NCBI GenBank assembly: GCA_014960805.1
Contig: CP063163.1
Location: 3,249,001 to 3,313,000, forward strand
Reading direction: 5' to 3'
Length of the DNA stretch: 64,000 nucleotides
DNA from: Cytobacillus suaedae
Lineage (GTDB): Bacteria > Bacillota > Bacilli > Bacillales > Bacillaceae_L
This document shows, one piece after another, positions 1 through 10,293 of this stretch (position 1 is the first letter of the stretch; every line of letters begins with the position of its first letter). The notes beneath the pieces were generated by a model, which did not search any database, had not been told where the DNA came from, and saw nothing but the letters and a program-made list of their open reading frames with translations. A program made the position numbers and the translations under genes.

Positions 1-1087
1 CATCACCTTTAAAGTGCTCTGGTCCATACTTCTTGACGTAGTCATCAGGGTCTAATCCTTCTGGCATTGAAGCAACTTTCACATAACAACCTATATCTTT
101 TAAAATGGTAGCTGCTCTAACAGTGGCTTCAATCCCTGCTGAATCACCATCGTAACAAATCGTGACAGATTCAACATTCCTACGAATTATCTTAGCTTGC
201 TCTTCTGTTAAAGAAGTACCCATCGTTGCAATTGAATAAGGTATACCTGATCTATGAGCTGCTATAACATCCATAAAACCTTCAAAAAGAATAACCTGTT
301 CACTCTTTCTCATAAACTGCCTAGCATTATGAAAGTTATACAGTGTTTTACTTTTATTAAAGATGATTGTTTCAGGACTATTTAGATACTTGGGTTCTCT
401 TGTATTTGTTTCTAGGATACGACCAGAAAAAGCAATCGTTTTTCCTTGGTGATCCCATATAGGAAACATGATCCTGTTTCGAAAACGATCAAAGTAAGAA
501 CCATCTGACTCTTTTTTAATAATCAATCCTGCCTTTTCCATCATTTCTTGTTGAAAACCTCTTTGAACAAGAAATTTAGATGCAAAATCCCAAGAGTCTA
601 ATGCAAAACCGATTTCAAACTTTTCAATTTCCTCCATCGAAAATCCTCGATTAAGCAGGTAATCCAGTGCGTGCTCACCCTCTTTTGTATTTACCAATAA
701 ATGATGGTAAAATTTCTTTAGAAGTTCATGAGCCTCTATCATCTTACTAGATTCCTGTTGTTTCTGTGGATGGATAGGATCATTTTCAAGATTAGGTAGT
801 TCTATATTTACCCTGTCAGCTAATCGCTTAGCTGCTTCGGTAAAAGTTATCCCATCTATGTCCATTACGAAAGATAATGCATTGCCTCCTGCCCCACAGC
901 CAAAACAGTGATAAATTTGTTTATCTGGAGATACAGAGAAAGACGGTGTACTTTCTCCATGGAACGGACAAAGACCGAAATAGTTTCTTCCTTGTTTCTT
1001 CAATTGAACATATTCACTGATTACGTCAACAATGTCTACAGAATGGCGAATTTTTTCGATGGTTTCTTCGGGAATTCGATATCCCAT
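1..1087 (-). CDS. dnaG: DNA primase, N-terminal part (runs off the window)
   Basis: DNA primase makes the RNA primers used by the replicative polymerase and works with the DnaB-type helicase at the fork. About 362 N-terminal residues are present; the gene continues beyond base 1. The zinc-binding domain is visible as C40, H43, C61 and C64 (CPFH...CFGC). It is followed by the RNA polymerase-like core, with the TOPRIM glutamate in EGFMD near residue 269 and the metal-binding DGD near residue 313. The start is ATG at 1085-1087 with a GGAG-type binding site just upstream. In Bacillus this gene is followed by sigA, which would lie to the left of the window. Identity is certain; the C-terminal helicase-binding domain is not seen. 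Confidence 0.97.
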   Translation of the reverse strand, partial: MGYRIPEETIEKIRHSVDIVDVISEYVQLKKQGRNYFGLCPFHGESTPSFSVSPDKQIYHCFGCGAGGNALSFVMDIDGITFTEAAKRLADRVNIELPNLENDPIHPQKQQESSKMIEAHELLKKFYHHLLVNTKEGEHALDYLLNRGFSMEEIEKFEIGFALDSWDFASKFLVQRGFQQEMMEKAGLIIKKESDGSYFDRFRNRIMFPIWDHQGKTIAFSGRILETNTREPKYLNSPETIIFNKSKTLYNFHNARQFMRKSEQVILFEGFMDVIAAHRSGIPYSIATMGTSLTEEQAKIIRRNVESVTICYDGDSAGIEATVRAATILKDIGCYVKVASMPEGLDPDDYVKKYGPEHFKGD

Positions 1088-1187
1088 ATTAACATCTCCG
1101 TAATAAGTATTCTCTTTTTTATTCTTGATTTCCTGCAAGTTTCGACAATTTTTTTTCGAGTAATATGATAAACTGACTTTTATCATC

Positions 1188-1407
1188 TTATTTAGATGCC
1201 TTAGTACCTTTTAATGGATTCCACTTCGGTACCATAGCAGATAACTATTTTAGATGAAGAACTGTATCTATATCATATTCTAAAATTGTTTTCATCTTGG
1301 TGAAAGCACTGTCTTTTTGCGATGATATGTATTTACAATCATAAGTATCTCTGTTTTTACTGGACATGCATAAGCAACGATAAATATTTTGTGCTTTTTT
1401 TCGTCAT
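1188..1407 (-). pseudogene. yqxD: Decayed remnant of a YaiI/YqxD-family (DUF188) gene
   Basis: No open gene is present, but translated fragments match the YaiI/YqxD family in the right order. Bases 1390 to 1292 read IFIVAYACPVKTEIL, matching the family start IFVDADACPVK-E-I, and end in VLSPR followed by a stop; VLSPRG is a conserved motif of the C-terminal half, so the middle 60-70 residues seem deleted. From 1295 a second frame reads DIDTVLHLK, stop, LSAMV...LKGTKA, which resembles the family ending (ALHFRYLSA...KGPKA). A possible original ATG at 1405-1407 is out of frame with the first fragment. The position between yqfL and dnaG is exactly where yqxD lies in B. subtilis. The conserved aspartates of the DADACP motif are also changed. 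Confidence 0.72.
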
Positions 1408-1717
1408 ATTTCTCTATTCTACATCACTCCAGCGTTTCCCTCTTTTCATGTGAAAGATTTATTATGAAATTAACCTCCGTTCAAACGACAACATGAAATT
1501 GAGGGATTATCCTATATAACCCCTTCAGATTTAGACAAAAATATTAATATAATTTATTTTTTCTGCCTTATCACTTGACAACTTACAATATATAGTTTAT
1601 TCGTTACATGCCTAGTCTAAACCTAAAATTATACATTTAATCACAATTTTTTATTATAATATATATTTATCTAAACTGCTATCGTTTTCTACTATATTTT
1701 TTTACCCTTTTTTTGAT
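1408..1717. other. AT-rich intergenic region upstream of dnaG
   Basis: About 310 bases with very low GC content between the yqxD remnant and the yqfL terminator. It should contain the leftward promoter of the dnaG-sigA operon. Several AT-rich -10-like hexamers are visible (for example TATAAT read leftward near 1627-1632) but none has a convincing -35 partner, so no promoter is assigned. No open reading frame with a plausible binding site is seen. Confidence 0.4.
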
Positions 1718-1747
1718 AAAAGAAAACACATATCCTTGGGATATGTG
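1718..1747 (-). terminator. Terminator of yqfL
   Basis: Perfect 9-bp stem (CACATATCC/GGATATGTG, 1727-1747) with a 3-base loop, followed leftward by a T-rich tail. It lies directly after the yqfL stop codon and ends the glyQ-glyS-ccpN-yqfL direction of transcription before dnaG. Confidence 0.85.
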
Positions 1748-1748
1748 C

Positions 1749-2555
1749 TTATCTATTTTGCTTATTTATCTGTTGTAGAATAATATTAGCGGTTTCTTCG
1801 ACTGCTTTTTTGGTTACATCTATTACATCACAACCAATTCTATTTACGACCCGCTCAAAGTGTTCTAGCTCCTCTTTGATACGATCAATGTTGGCATAGA
1901 TTGCCTGGTCGTCTAAACCAAGTGACTTAAGGCGTTCTCTTCTAATATCATTTAATTTCTCTGGACTAATCTTCAAGCCGATACATTTATGTGCCGGAAC
2001 TAGAAATAGCTCTTCAGGAGGATCTACCTCAGGAACAAGTGGAACATTTGCTACTTTTAGTCGCTTATGAGCTAAATATTGAGATAAAGGTGTTTTTGAT
2101 GTTCTAGAAACTCCTACTAAAATAATATCCGCTCTTAAAATACCACGTGGGTCTCGTCCATCATCATATTTTACTGCAAATTCGATAGCCTCAATCTTTT
2201 TAAAATAATCTTCGTCAAGCTTTCTTACCAATCCAGGTTCATGTCTAGGAGTTAACCCATATAAATCTTCCATATTATCAATTAAAGGTCCAATTATATC
2301 AAATACTGTTACTCCTAGTGTCTTCGCCTCTTGAATTAAAAAGTTACGAAGTTCAGGGACAACGAGAGTAAAAGCGATAATAGCGTTATTCAGCTTAGCT
2401 AACGAGATGACTTCTGTAATCGTCCCTTTATCTTCAACATACGGGACTCTTTTTATCTGAGTAGCTGAATTATTAAATTGACTAATTGCTGCCTTTACAA
2501 CTAGTTCGGCAGTTTCTCCTACCGAATCTGATACGACATAAATAATTCTATTCAT
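1749..2555 (-). CDS. yqfL: Pyruvate, phosphate dikinase regulatory protein (bifunctional kinase/phosphorylase family)
   Basis: A 268-residue DUF299-family protein. Family members phosphorylate and dephosphorylate a threonine in pyruvate-phosphate dikinase or PEP synthetase, using ADP and Pi. The N-terminus ([12 protein letters not shown]) and the P-loop-like [11 protein letters not shown] near residue 150 are diagnostic. A GGGGGG-type binding site precedes the ATG. It lies 28 bp downstream of ccpN, as in B. subtilis, where both genes act on gluconeogenic control. No dikinase gene is in the window, so the substrate is inferred from the family. Confidence 0.93.
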   Translation of the reverse strand: MNRIIYVVSDSVGETAELVVKAAISQFNNSATQIKRVPYVEDKGTITEVISLAKLNNAIIAFTLVVPELRNFLIQEAKTLGVTVFDIIGPLIDNMEDLYGLTPRHEPGLVRKLDEDYFKKIEAIEFAVKYDDGRDPRGILRADIILVGVSRTSKTPLSQYLAHKRLKVANVPLVPEVDPPEELFLVPAHKCIGLKISPEKLNDIRRERLKSLGLDDQAIYANIDRIKEELEHFERVVNRIGCDVIDVTKKAVEETANIILQQINKQNR

Positions 2556-2583
2556 GAAATCCCCCCATTTGCAGTTTAGACCG

Positions 2584-3225
2584 TTATATTATTTCTTCTC
2601 CTGCTAAGGATACAAATGCTTTTGTAATATTCGTTTTCGTTATACGTCCAACTACCATAAAGCCATGCTCGGTCTCTCGTATAACCGGAAGTGCATCTAT
2701 TTGTTTTTCAATTAATTTCTCAGCTACATCTAGCAAAAGTTCCTCTCGATCACACATCGTAATATTAGGCATTCTTGTCATGATGATGTTTACTGGAATA
2801 GAAGAAAGCTCCTGCTTTCCTATACTAGCACGTAGCAAATCCTTTCTAGAGAGAACGCCCACTAGAACAGAATTTTCATCTACTACAAATAATGTTCCTA
2901 CATCCTCTAAAAACATAGTCACAATTGCATCGTACACTGATACACTCTCATTGACAACAACCGGGATTGATTGATAGTCTTTAACAACCATTTTTTTAAT
3001 TTTATCTGAGAATAATTGAGCTCCTGTTTTTCCTGTATAAAAATACCCTACCCTTGGTCTGGCATCTAAATATCCTGCCATTGTTAAGATAGCTAAATCT
3101 GGCCTTAGAGTGGCCCTCGTTAAATTAAGTCTATCGGCAATATGTTCCCCCGTAATAGGACCATCATCCTTTACAATCTGTAGAATCTTCTCTTGCCTTT
3201 TATTAAGTTCTATTGTAATCACCAC
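2584..3225 (-). CDS. ccpN: Transcriptional repressor CcpN (HTH plus CBS domains)
   Basis: A 213-residue protein with an N-terminal winged helix ([13 protein letters not shown]..., residues 6-60) followed by two CBS domains (about 75-205). CcpN represses gluconeogenic genes such as gapB and pckA during growth on glucose. The start is one of two adjacent GTG codons (3220-3225); the second gives [10 protein letters not shown], closest to the B. subtilis protein. The Shine-Dalgarno sequence is weak. It sits downstream of glyS and upstream of yqfL, the conserved order. Confidence 0.93.
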   Translation of the reverse strand: MVITIELNKRQEKILQIVKDDGPITGEHIADRLNLTRATLRPDLAILTMAGYLDARPRVGYFYTGKTGAQLFSDKIKKMVVKDYQSIPVVVNESVSVYDAIVTMFLEDVGTLFVVDENSVLVGVLSRKDLLRASIGKQELSSIPVNIIMTRMPNITMCDREELLLDVAEKLIEKQIDALPVIRETEHGFMVVGRITKTNITKAFVSLAGEEII

Positions 3226-3327
3226 CGATCAATAACAATTAATATGTACCGCTCAATTCCATTAAAAAGGCTATACTATATATAAATATTATATACTAAT
3301 TACTTTTTTAAGAATACATTGAATTGC

Positions 3328-3360
3328 AAAAAATAATGGAGCCTGATATCAAGCTCCATT
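3328..3360 (-). terminator. Terminator of glyS
   Basis: Near-perfect stem with arms AATGGAGC and GCTCCATT around an internal GATATC, followed leftward by T-rich sequence. It begins about 10 bases after the glyS stop and separates glyQS from ccpN. Confidence 0.85.
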
Positions 3361-3370
3361 AATGATCACT

Positions 3371-5449
3371 TTATTTTACAAGAATCGCATTTGTATCTGC
3401 AAATAATTTAATAATATCTGCTAAATGTACCATTTGTGCTAATCGATTGTTTTTAACAGCCTCGTCTTCAGCCATAACCATTGTATGATCGAAATAATTA
3501 TCAATATAGGGCTGAAGCGAACATAGTAGATCGAATGCCTCTTTGGCATCCCTCTTATTCGTAGCCTCTTCAACCTGAATGGCAATTTGATTATACTTCT
3601 CAAATAACTCTTTTTCCTGAACTGATGCGAAGAGAGCAGGGTCAATCTCTACTTTTTTACCTTTCTTAGCAATATTCAAGACCCTGCTAAGTGATTCAAT
3701 GGCCCCTTTGAAGGAAGAAGTTTCCTTCTCTTTTTCTAAAACCTTAGCTCTATTTACAAAGTAGCTAATATTGCCAATTTCTGTTCCTAAAACAGCATCC
3801 GTAATATCATAGCGTATCTGGTTATCGGATAATATATTTTTAAGCCTCATTTTAAAGAATTGTAACAACTCTAAGTAAACTTCATCTGTTTCTCTTTTTC
3901 CTTTTTGCTGACTATTAAATTGTTCTAACGCTTTTTGAACTAGATTTTCTAAAGAGATATCCCAATTTTCATCTAACAGAATTTGGACAATTCCAGCTGC
4001 CTGTCTACGAAGTGCATATGGATCCTGGGAGCCTGTAGGTATCAATCCAATTGAGAAACAACCAATGATTGTATCTAATTTATCTGCAATACTTACAATC
4101 GCCCCAGTATGAGAAGTTGGCACTGCATCATCAGCGTGACGTGGCATGTAATGTTCGTTAATTGCTAGTGCCACTTCATTATTTTCTCCACTTAGTTTTG
4201 CATATCTCTCTCCCATAAAGCCTTGTAGCTCAGGAAATTCATAAACCATATGAGTAACCAAGTCAAATTTACAAATTTCTGCTGCACGCTCCACTTTGCT
4301 GATTTCATCATCGCTTAATCCGACTAGTGAAGAGAGTGTCGTTGAAAGTTCCTTCACACGACGGACCTTATCACCAATTGATCCTAATTCCTCATGATAT
4401 ACAATGGAGTCAAGCTTTTTAACTAAATCATTGATTTTTAATTTTTGATCTTCTTTATAGAAAAAGTCAGCATCTGAGAGCCTAGCTCGTAATACTTTTT
4501 CATTCCCCTTGGCAACTGTTTCGATGTGCTTGTGGTCACCGTTACGAATGGTTATAAAACAAGGCAATAATTTACCGTTTTGATCCTTAACTGGAAAATA
4601 TCGTTGATGTTCTTTCATTGAAGTAATTAGCACTTCTTCCGGCAAACCTAAGAATTCTTCCTCAAATTTACCAAATAAAGCTGTTGGATATTCAACTAAA
4701 TTATTTACCTCTTCAAGTAATTCTTCATCTATCGGGACAATCCAATTATTATCAAACTCTAGGCTCTTAATTTGATTAACAATCGCTTCTTTTCTTTCCA
4801 ATGAATCTACAATAACATACTGTGAAAGCATTGTTTTTTCATATTCTGAGGCACTTTCAAGCTCGATTTGTTCACCAAGGAAACGGTGTCCCCATGTTTT
4901 ACGATCACTTGTAACGGTCGATATTGTTAATGGAATAATCTCATTACCAAATAGGGTTACTAACCATTTGATAGGTCTTACAAACTTAAGGTCTTCATTT
5001 GCCCAGCGCATATTCTTTGGAAAACTCATTCCTGTAATAAGCTGAGTTAATTCACTTAACGTATCTTTTGTATTTAAGCCCTTAATAAACTTTCTTACAT
5101 GTACATATTCTATTCCATTAATTTCTTTAAAGAAGATATCCTCAACAGAAGCACCTTGGCCTTTTGCAAATCCAATTGCAGCTTTCGTCCATTCTCCATT
5201 TTCGTCCATCGCAATTTTTTTAGCTGGTCCTTTTGCCTCAGTATCAACATCCTGTTGTTTTTCAGCAACACCAGTTACAAGTACCGCCAGTCTTCTAGGT
5301 GTTGAATAGCTATGCACCTGATCAAAAGAAATATTCTTTTCCATGAACCAATTTGTTAACTTAGAGGATAATTGGTTCATTGCATCCGTTACAAACCTAG
5401 CAGGCATTTCCTCTAATCCTATTTCTAAAAGTAAATCACGGTTATTCAT
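3371..5449 (-). CDS. glyS: Glycyl-tRNA synthetase beta subunit
   Basis: A 692-residue beta subunit of the bacterial alpha2beta2 glycyl-tRNA synthetase. It binds tRNA-Gly and contributes to acylation with the alpha subunit. The N-terminal signature [14 protein letters not shown] is intact, as is the C-terminal DALR-type anticodon-binding region (about residues 580-690). Length matches the family. Its start overlaps the glyQ stop by 8 bp, implying translational coupling, with the GGAGGGG binding site inside the glyQ end. It is controlled with glyQ by the T-box upstream. Confidence 0.97.
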   Translation of the reverse strand: MNNRDLLLEIGLEEMPARFVTDAMNQLSSKLTNWFMEKNISFDQVHSYSTPRRLAVLVTGVAEKQQDVDTEAKGPAKKIAMDENGEWTKAAIGFAKGQGASVEDIFFKEINGIEYVHVRKFIKGLNTKDTLSELTQLITGMSFPKNMRWANEDLKFVRPIKWLVTLFGNEIIPLTISTVTSDRKTWGHRFLGEQIELESASEYEKTMLSQYVIVDSLERKEAIVNQIKSLEFDNNWIVPIDEELLEEVNNLVEYPTALFGKFEEEFLGLPEEVLITSMKEHQRYFPVKDQNGKLLPCFITIRNGDHKHIETVAKGNEKVLRARLSDADFFYKEDQKLKINDLVKKLDSIVYHEELGSIGDKVRRVKELSTTLSSLVGLSDDEISKVERAAEICKFDLVTHMVYEFPELQGFMGERYAKLSGENNEVALAINEHYMPRHADDAVPTSHTGAIVSIADKLDTIIGCFSIGLIPTGSQDPYALRRQAAGIVQILLDENWDISLENLVQKALEQFNSQQKGKRETDEVYLELLQFFKMRLKNILSDNQIRYDITDAVLGTEIGNISYFVNRAKVLEKEKETSSFKGAIESLSRVLNIAKKGKKVEIDPALFASVQEKELFEKYNQIAIQVEEATNKRDAKEAFDLLCSLQPYIDNYFDHTMVMAEDEAVKNNRLAQMVHLADIIKLFADTNAILVK

Positions 5450-6332
5450 TTGCGTTCCCCTCCTCTTTCTTTAACATTGGGAATCCAAGCTTTTCACGTT
5501 CTTGATAGAAGGTTTGAGCAACCTTTCTCGCAAGATTTCGTACTCTACCTATATATCCTGTTCGCTCCGTAACTGAAATCGCACCTTTGGCATCAAGTTG
5601 ATTAAATGTGTGAGAACATTTCAACACATAATCATAGGCTGGGTGGACAAGACCTTCATCCATCTGACGGTGTGCTTCTTTTTCATAAATCGAAAATAAA
5701 TTAAAAAGCATCTCGGTATCTGAAGTCTCAAACGTATATTTGGAATGCTCATATTCAGGTTGAAGGAAAATGTCACGAACCGTAAAACCATTCGTCCATT
5801 CCAAATCAAACACATTTTCTTTATCTTGGATATAGGAAGCTAACCTTTCTACTCCATACGTAATTTCAACCGAAACAGGTTTACATTCAATTCCACCTAC
5901 TTGTTGGAAGTAGGTAAACTGTGTCACTTCCATTCCGTCTAACCATACTTCCCAACCTAACCCTGCTGCACCTAGTGTTGGGGCTTCCCAGTTGTCTTCA
6001 ACAAATCGAATATCATGTTGAAGTGGATCAATGCCTAAAGCCTTTAGGGAATCAAGGTATAGTTCTTGAATATTATCAGGTGACGGCTTCATAATCACTT
6101 GGAATTGATGATGTTGATACAAGCGATTTGGATTTTCACCGTATCTTCCATCCGCTGGACGACGAGAAGGCTCTACGTAAGCGACATTCCATGGCTCTGG
6201 ACCTAGACTTCTTAAGAAGGTATAGGGACTCATTGTACCTGCACCTTTTTCCACATCATATGCCTGCATCAGAATACACCCTTGCTCTGACCAGTGCTTT
6301 TGAAGAGTTAATATCATATCTTGAATATTCAT
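5442..6332 (-). CDS. glyQ: Glycyl-tRNA synthetase alpha subunit
   Basis: A 296-residue class II synthetase subunit that activates glycine with ATP. The family-specific stretches [16 protein letters not shown] and [19 protein letters not shown] are present in full. It heads the glyQ-glyS pair, and the two proteins form the heterotetramer. The start ATG at 6330-6332 follows a GGAGGTG binding site. Expression should depend on uncharged tRNA-Gly through the T-box leader at 6386-6600. Confidence 0.97.
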   Translation of the reverse strand: MNIQDMILTLQKHWSEQGCILMQAYDVEKGAGTMSPYTFLRSLGPEPWNVAYVEPSRRPADGRYGENPNRLYQHHQFQVIMKPSPDNIQELYLDSLKALGIDPLQHDIRFVEDNWEAPTLGAAGLGWEVWLDGMEVTQFTYFQQVGGIECKPVSVEITYGVERLASYIQDKENVFDLEWTNGFTVRDIFLQPEYEHSKYTFETSDTEMLFNLFSIYEKEAHRQMDEGLVHPAYDYVLKCSHTFNQLDAKGAISVTERTGYIGRVRNLARKVAQTFYQEREKLGFPMLKKEEGNANE

Positions 6333-6385
6333 TTTTAGTACACCTCCGAGTGTAGTTAACTAGTTTAAATTTCTTTTATGTACAA

Positions 6386-6600
6386 ATAAAAAACTCTCGC
6401 TCTATGCCTGTAATAGACATAGGGACGAGAGTTACCCGCGGTTCCACCCTATTTGCCACCTGAAAAGGTAAGCCTCTTTTATAAGAGTAAACACTCCAGA
6501 ACGCCTTCCTTATGTGTCTATACCCTAGCTTACACTATCCTAGGTTCGCTTTTATAGACGGCAATAAGTACTACTTTCCTTCAAAGTGTTATATTTTTTA
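6386..6600 (-). promoter_or_regulatory. Glycine T-box riboswitch (glyQS leader)
   Basis: Read leftward, the leader holds the T-box antiterminator sequence AGGGTGGAACCGCGGGT (6434-6450). It is followed by a strong competing terminator with arms CTCTCGTCCCTATG and CATAGAGCGAGAG and a T-run (6386-6430). A GGC glycine specifier triplet lies in the expected place (complement of 6503-6505, context AAGGAAGGCGTTCTGGAG), and an AGTA/GAA-type stem I region lies at 6566-6582. The layout matches the well-studied B. subtilis glyQS T-box, which lacks stems II and IIA/B. Uncharged tRNA-Gly would stabilise the antiterminator and allow glyQS transcription. Confidence 0.94.
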
Positions 6601-6603
6601 AAT

Positions 6604-6633
6604 AGCTTAAAACATTTTTTAGTATGTTGTCAA
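6604..6633 (-). promoter_or_regulatory. Probable sigma-A promoter of glyQS
   Basis: A perfect TTGACA -35 (complement of 6628-6633) lies 18 bp from a weak -10 (TAAGCT, complement of 6604-6609). A start near 6597 would place the transcript 5' end just before T-box stem I. Confidence 0.5.
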
Positions 6634-6667
6634 CTTTTTATTTAAAAATTGTTTTTGCGTTAACTTG

Positions 6668-6855
6668 GACCGTTTCTTTGCGCTGCAGGCACTTGCTTTC
6701 CGCGGGGAATTTTGAAAAAGCCCAACTTCCGGCTTTTTCAAGGGCAAATTCCCATCGGGGAGGGATTCGAGCCTCCTCGGCGCTTGCGCCTGTGGGGTCT
6801 CACACTTCCCTCTACTCCCGCAGGAGTCAAGTGCCTTCCGCTCCAATCCACTCTT
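6668..6855 (-). repeat. Type A palindromic intergenic repeat, long form (copy 1)
   Basis: A GC-rich element of about 188 bp, in reverse orientation relative to the copies at 36.9 and 42.4 kb. The ends read (reverse strand) GAGTGGATTGGAGCGGAAGG and GCCTGCAGCGCAAAGAAACGG. CAAGTGCCT appears inverted near both ends, with internal palindromic blocks around CTCCTGCGGGAG and GAGGAGGCTCGA. A nested hairpin module (about 6708-6757, arms GAAAAAGCC/GGCTTTTTC) makes it the long form. It sits between the recO 3' end and the glyQ promoter. Overlapping open frames in it are not genes. Confidence 0.85.
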
Positions 6856-6894
6856 CGATACATATTAAGTGAACAAACTTTACTAAAAAGATTA

Positions 6895-7659
6895 TTAAAA
6901 AGAATTACGTAGGTGATCCATTTGGTTTAAGAACCGTTTTGATTTTAAGGATAGACCAGAGTATTCGTCGTAGTAGGTAGTAATGATTTTCTTGATTTCT
7001 GCCTTTGTCTCATCTTTGACGTCTATTTTCCCTAACCTATTTAGGTCAAAGTAGTAAAAGATTCTTAATAATTTTACTGTAGATTGGGAAATATTTAGAT
7101 GGTGTGGGTCCAATTGAAGGCATCTGTGGCAAAGGAAGCCACCTTCTCGAATTGAAAAAGAGAATTGGCCATCCGTGCTACCACATGATGAGCACCTGTC
7201 TAAAACAGGATGTAACCCAAGGACCTGTAGCATTTTCATTTCATAAATAAAGGTAAGTATGTCTAAATCAAGACCTTCGTTCATAAAATGTAATGTTTGG
7301 TATAACAGCTCAAACAAGTAGGGATTAGGCTTTTTATCTTCAGTTGCTTTATCCGTAAGTTCAACAATATAAGAGGCATGTGCAGTGAGAAAAATATCTT
7401 CCCGAATTCCTCTCATTGTTTTAATGATCTCACCTTGCTGTAAACCACCAAGTCCATTACTTCTTTGAACTAAGTAATAACCGTATGTAAAAGGCTGGGT
7501 AATGGAAGCGAGCCGGCTGCTCGGCTTTTTCGCTCCTCTAGCCATAACACCAACCTTACCCCATTCACGGGTATATAATGTCACAATCTTGTTATTTTCA
7601 CCATAATCGGTTGTTCGAATGACAATGCCTTCACATTTTTGGAACAAACTAGTCACCAT
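6895..7659 (-). CDS. recO: DNA repair protein RecO
   Basis: RecO works in the RecFOR pathway, annealing complementary strands and helping RecA displace single-strand-binding protein. The 254-residue protein has an N-terminal OB fold ([21 protein letters not shown]), a helical middle, and a zinc-finger cysteine set near residues 180-202 (CSSCGS...CHRC). Length is typical for Bacillus. The gene follows yqzL and era, the conserved order. The end lies about 40 bp from the repeat at 6668-6855. Confidence 0.96.
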   Translation of the reverse strand: MVTSLFQKCEGIVIRTTDYGENNKIVTLYTREWGKVGVMARGAKKPSSRLASITQPFTYGYYLVQRSNGLGGLQQGEIIKTMRGIREDIFLTAHASYIVELTDKATEDKKPNPYLFELLYQTLHFMNEGLDLDILTFIYEMKMLQVLGLHPVLDRCSSCGSTDGQFSFSIREGGFLCHRCLQLDPHHLNISQSTVKLLRIFYYFDLNRLGKIDVKDETKAEIKKIITTYYDEYSGLSLKSKRFLNQMDHLRNSF

Positions 7660-7703
7660 CCAACAAGCCTTTTAAGCTTGTTTGTATTATTAAAGGCATG
7701 TTG

Positions 7704-7847
7704 TCATGAAATTGGAAAATCAGCTTCTGCTAGTTCATCATCCTGTATATCGGGTCTTTCTTCCTTCTCCATTTCTAGTTGTTTAAAAAGAAGATACGTA
7801 TCAATGTTACCTGTATTGCTAAACACCTTCCAGGTAAAATCTAACAT
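7704..7847 (-). CDS. yqzL: YqzL family small protein
   Basis: A 47-residue protein beginning MLDFTWKVFSNTGNIDTYLLFK, characteristic of the YqzL family found between era and recO in Bacillus. Its function is unknown. The ATG at 7845-7847 is preceded by AAAGGTGG at good spacing; a longer frame from 7889 lacks a binding site, so the short start is preferred. The C-terminal half is acidic. It is probably co-transcribed with recO, 45 bp downstream. Confidence 0.85.
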   Translation of the reverse strand: MLDFTWKVFSNTGNIDTYLLFKQLEMEKEERPDIQDDELAEADFPIS

Positions 7848-8035
7848 TAAAACCCCACCTTTCTGTAATTTAACAGTAGCAATATCCAATTCCTTAACAT
7901 TATCATGACCTTTTCTTTACAAATCATGTTACACAAATTTTACTAAAATGTGTCTATTCCCATCAAAAAAGGGTTTTAAGCACAATATTTTTTTTATTTT
8001 CTTGGTTATTTCCACTCCATGAATTCGTATAAAGT

Positions 8036-9356
<1,321 letters not shown>

Positions 9357-9455
9357 TTACAAATTAAGAGGTGTACATTTTATTTTACACACATCTACCT
9401 AGGATTTCATTAAATTGCAGGAAGTGTAATTTAAAAGTTAACTCTTTTCTAATTG

Positions 9456-9845
9456 TCACAAACTTGAAATATAGCTTGAAAATATAATGCTTCCAACAAC
9501 AACTGATATAAGTGCAAAAACTAAGACTGCTGCTGCAGCAACATCCTTAGCTATTTTGGCTATAGGGTGGTACTCCTTTGTCACTAAGTCTACAACTCGC
9601 TCAATCGCTGTATTCATTAATTCCAAGCTGAGCATACCACCAATTAAGATAATGACAATGCTCCATTCTATTTTAGTAATATTTAAGTAAAAACTCAAAC
9701 CGATTACAAAAACTGAAATAACAAGATGGATTTGAAGATTTCTTTCCCTTTTAATCGCATGAATTAAACCTTCTGTTGCAAAAGAAAAGCTTTTCAACAA
9801 TCGAAGAACTTCCGGTTTTCGTTTATCTTTTAAGTCCATAGGCAT
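9456..9845 (-). CDS. dgkA: Undecaprenol kinase (DgkA family)
   Basis: A 129-residue integral membrane kinase with three hydrophobic segments (about residues 38-58, 62-82, 105-127) and the conserved [13 protein letters not shown] motif. In Gram-positive bacteria this family phosphorylates undecaprenol for envelope synthesis rather than diacylglycerol. Its ATG lies within the end of ybeY (23-bp overlap) with AAGGG upstream. It belongs to the yqfF-ybeY-dgkA-cdd-era series. Confidence 0.94.
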   Translation of the reverse strand: MPMDLKDKRKPEVLRLLKSFSFATEGLIHAIKRERNLQIHLVISVFVIGLSFYLNITKIEWSIVIILIGGMLSLELMNTAIERVVDLVTKEYHPIAKIAKDVAAAAVLVFALISVVVGSIIFSSYISSL

Positions 9846-10293
9846 CTAGTATTTCCCTTTGTTTTGAAAACATTATTTCCTCTTCCTCTTGCTCTTCATG
9901 ATCGTAACCAATCAAATGTAAGAAGCCATGGACAGCTAAAAATCCTAATTCTCTTAAGAAAGAATGTCCGTATTCCTCAGCTTGCTCTTTCGTTTTTGGG
10001 ATCGAAATAATAATATCACCAAGAACCCTTGGCATATCTGCTCCAACAATTTCAATTTCCCCTTCACCCATTTCCTCAAGGGCAAAGGAAATCACATCAG
10101 TTGGACGATCTTTATCTCTGTAATCACGATTTATTTCTTGAATTCTTTCATTGTCCACAAACGTAATAGAAAGCTCTGAACCTTCTTCTACCCCTTCAGT
10201 TATCGCTGCAGAGTTCAATAATCCAGTTAGGGTATTAATATGTTCTTCTGACACTTCCTGTGTTTCATCAATAAAATCAATCTCTAATCTCAT
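9823..10293 (-). CDS. ybeY: Endoribonuclease YbeY (16S rRNA maturation)
   Basis: A 156-residue UPF0054 zinc-dependent endoribonuclease involved in 16S rRNA 3'-end processing and ribosome quality control. The metal site [11 protein letters not shown] (H-x3-H-x5-H) is intact near residue 125. Its start overlaps the yqfF stop by 4 bp, and its end overlaps dgkA. Adjacency to era fits the shared role in 30S assembly. Confidence 0.96.
   Translation of the reverse strand: MRLEIDFIDETQEVSEEHINTLTGLLNSAAITEGVEEGSELSITFVDNERIQEINRDYRDKDRPTDVISFALEEMGEGEIEIVGADMPRVLGDIIISIPKTKEQAEEYGHSFLRELGFLAVHGFLHLIGYDHEEQEEEEIMFSKQREILDAYGLKR

Noticed and set aside
908-1168. An 86-codon plus-strand frame over the dnaG start
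   Set aside because: It is antisense to the dnaG zinc-binding domain and has no start signal. The interesting sequence just to its right is the yqxD remnant on the other strand.
1405-1407. A 16-codon frame starting at this ATG as a small gene
   Set aside because: It has only a weak binding site and overlaps the first fragment of the yqxD remnant in a shifted frame; it is better read as the displaced start of the lost gene.
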